This document shows positions 63,250 through 64,000 of a stretch of 64,000 nucleotides of DNA, piece by piece. Location of the stretch: positions 39,121,194 through 39,185,193 of the forward strand of contig OV121086.1 in assembly GCA_921293015.1 (NCBI GenBank), written 5' to 3'. Every line of letters starts with the position of its first letter. Positions within the stretch are counted from its first letter, which is position 1. The notes under the pieces were generated by a model, which saw nothing but the letters and a program-made list of their open reading frames with translations, had not been told where the DNA came from and ran no database searches. The position numbers were made by a program, and so were the translations under genes. Source of the DNA: Phorcus lineatus (Eukaryota; Mollusca; Gastropoda; Trochida; Trochidae).

Positions 63250-64000
63250 AACAAATCATACAGAAAACATCACTTCTAATTTCTTTTTCACTGTTGTATT
63301 GTTACTTTTCTAAAGGAGATATACTGATATTTGGTAAAACAATTGAGATGAACAAATAAACGAGGTACTAATGTTCCTTCATTGGGTTTGTTAATTTCTC
63401 TAATATCCTACCGCAAAAGTGTGTTACGCTCTTGGAATGTCTACGTATACGTCTGATAAGTTGATATAATGTTAAGTTAATAGAAATATTATTTGAGACA
63501 TAAGAAGCAACGATTTAAGAGTTTTCTAGTCGAGTTATCAGTCATAGCTCAGCCTCTTATATTAAATGTTGATTTCAGTTACGACTAATTCATTTTAACT
63601 TTTTTAGAATAAAAAATGCGTCTCTGAGTGTATTTTGAACAAAATCGGTAAAATATTGCACTAAAGCCAAATATCCTTCATTTATGGATTTGTGAACAAA
63701 AAGATTTACTTTTTGTATTCTCACAAATGTAACGGTCCTATATTTGAGTAAGCCGCTTAAATGCGACATTACAAACAATTTACTCATTCTCAGATTTCTT
63801 GACGAGAATTTATTACTTGAGTATAATTTATTTCTTCCACTAAGCCGCTTACATGTTTCAAAGTAAACACACTAGCTGCTCTTCAAATTTATCAGTTAAG
63901 TCATCTGAATGTAATCACCTTATGTCCTGTATTAGCGAAACAGAACCTGAGCAATTGGATCGGGTCGTCTTTGCCTCTAATATACTTGTTTTTAGTTAAA
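63250..64000. other. Intergenic, nothing recognised
   Basis: AT-rich; no coding, RNA or repeat signal supported. Confidence 0.55.

Overview
This is eukaryotic, AT-rich, intron-bearing DNA, most likely from a mollusc and probably a gastropod. Three things point there. A 12-exon gene on the minus strand encodes an animal-type glycoside hydrolase family 10 (GH10) protein with an N-terminal carbohydrate-binding module, a combination known from molluscs and annelids. A tRNA-headed SINE has a 3' part resembling repeats I associate with gastropods. The window is also sparse in genes and rich in microsatellites, MITE-like foldbacks and decayed repeats. Nothing looks bacterial or viral.

Layout. 0.1-8.2 kb: the GH10-like gene (minus strand), which I could rebuild exon by exon with consistent GT-AG splice sites and phases (571 codons plus stop). 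8.6-9.75 kb: a speculative two-exon plus-strand model. 9.8-57.2 kb: a roughly 47 kb stretch with no gene I recognise. It holds microsatellites, a SINE (23.56-23.84 kb), two copies of a ~104 bp foldback element (19.96 and 44.62 kb), two copies of a second terminal-inverted-repeat element (34.65 and 48.73 kb), several diverged dispersed repeat families, an old direct segmental duplication (about 37.6-40.3 versus 44.9-48.1 kb), a cluster of well-formed exon-like segments at 28.0-28.5 kb, and a possible small secreted-protein ORF at 50.86 kb. 57.28-58.76 kb: a single-exon class A GPCR (minus strand) of the SREB family (GPR27/GPR85/GPR173-like). 58.8-64 kb: non-coding, with a 26 bp minisatellite (60.8-61.07 kb), a ~31 bp tandem repeat (61.34-61.46 kb) and a probable LINE 3' tail (63.17-63.25 kb).

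The two confident genes do not appear functionally linked: one is a secreted carbohydrate-active or carbohydrate-binding protein, the other a membrane receptor. The most notable biology is that the GH10 protein keeps both catalytic glutamates but has lost most of the family's substrate-binding residues. It is therefore a candidate pseudoenzyme or an enzyme of altered specificity. The SREB-like receptor has a long, heavily glycosylatable N-terminus and unusual TM3 and TM7 motifs. All identifications come from reading the sequence; no database search was run.
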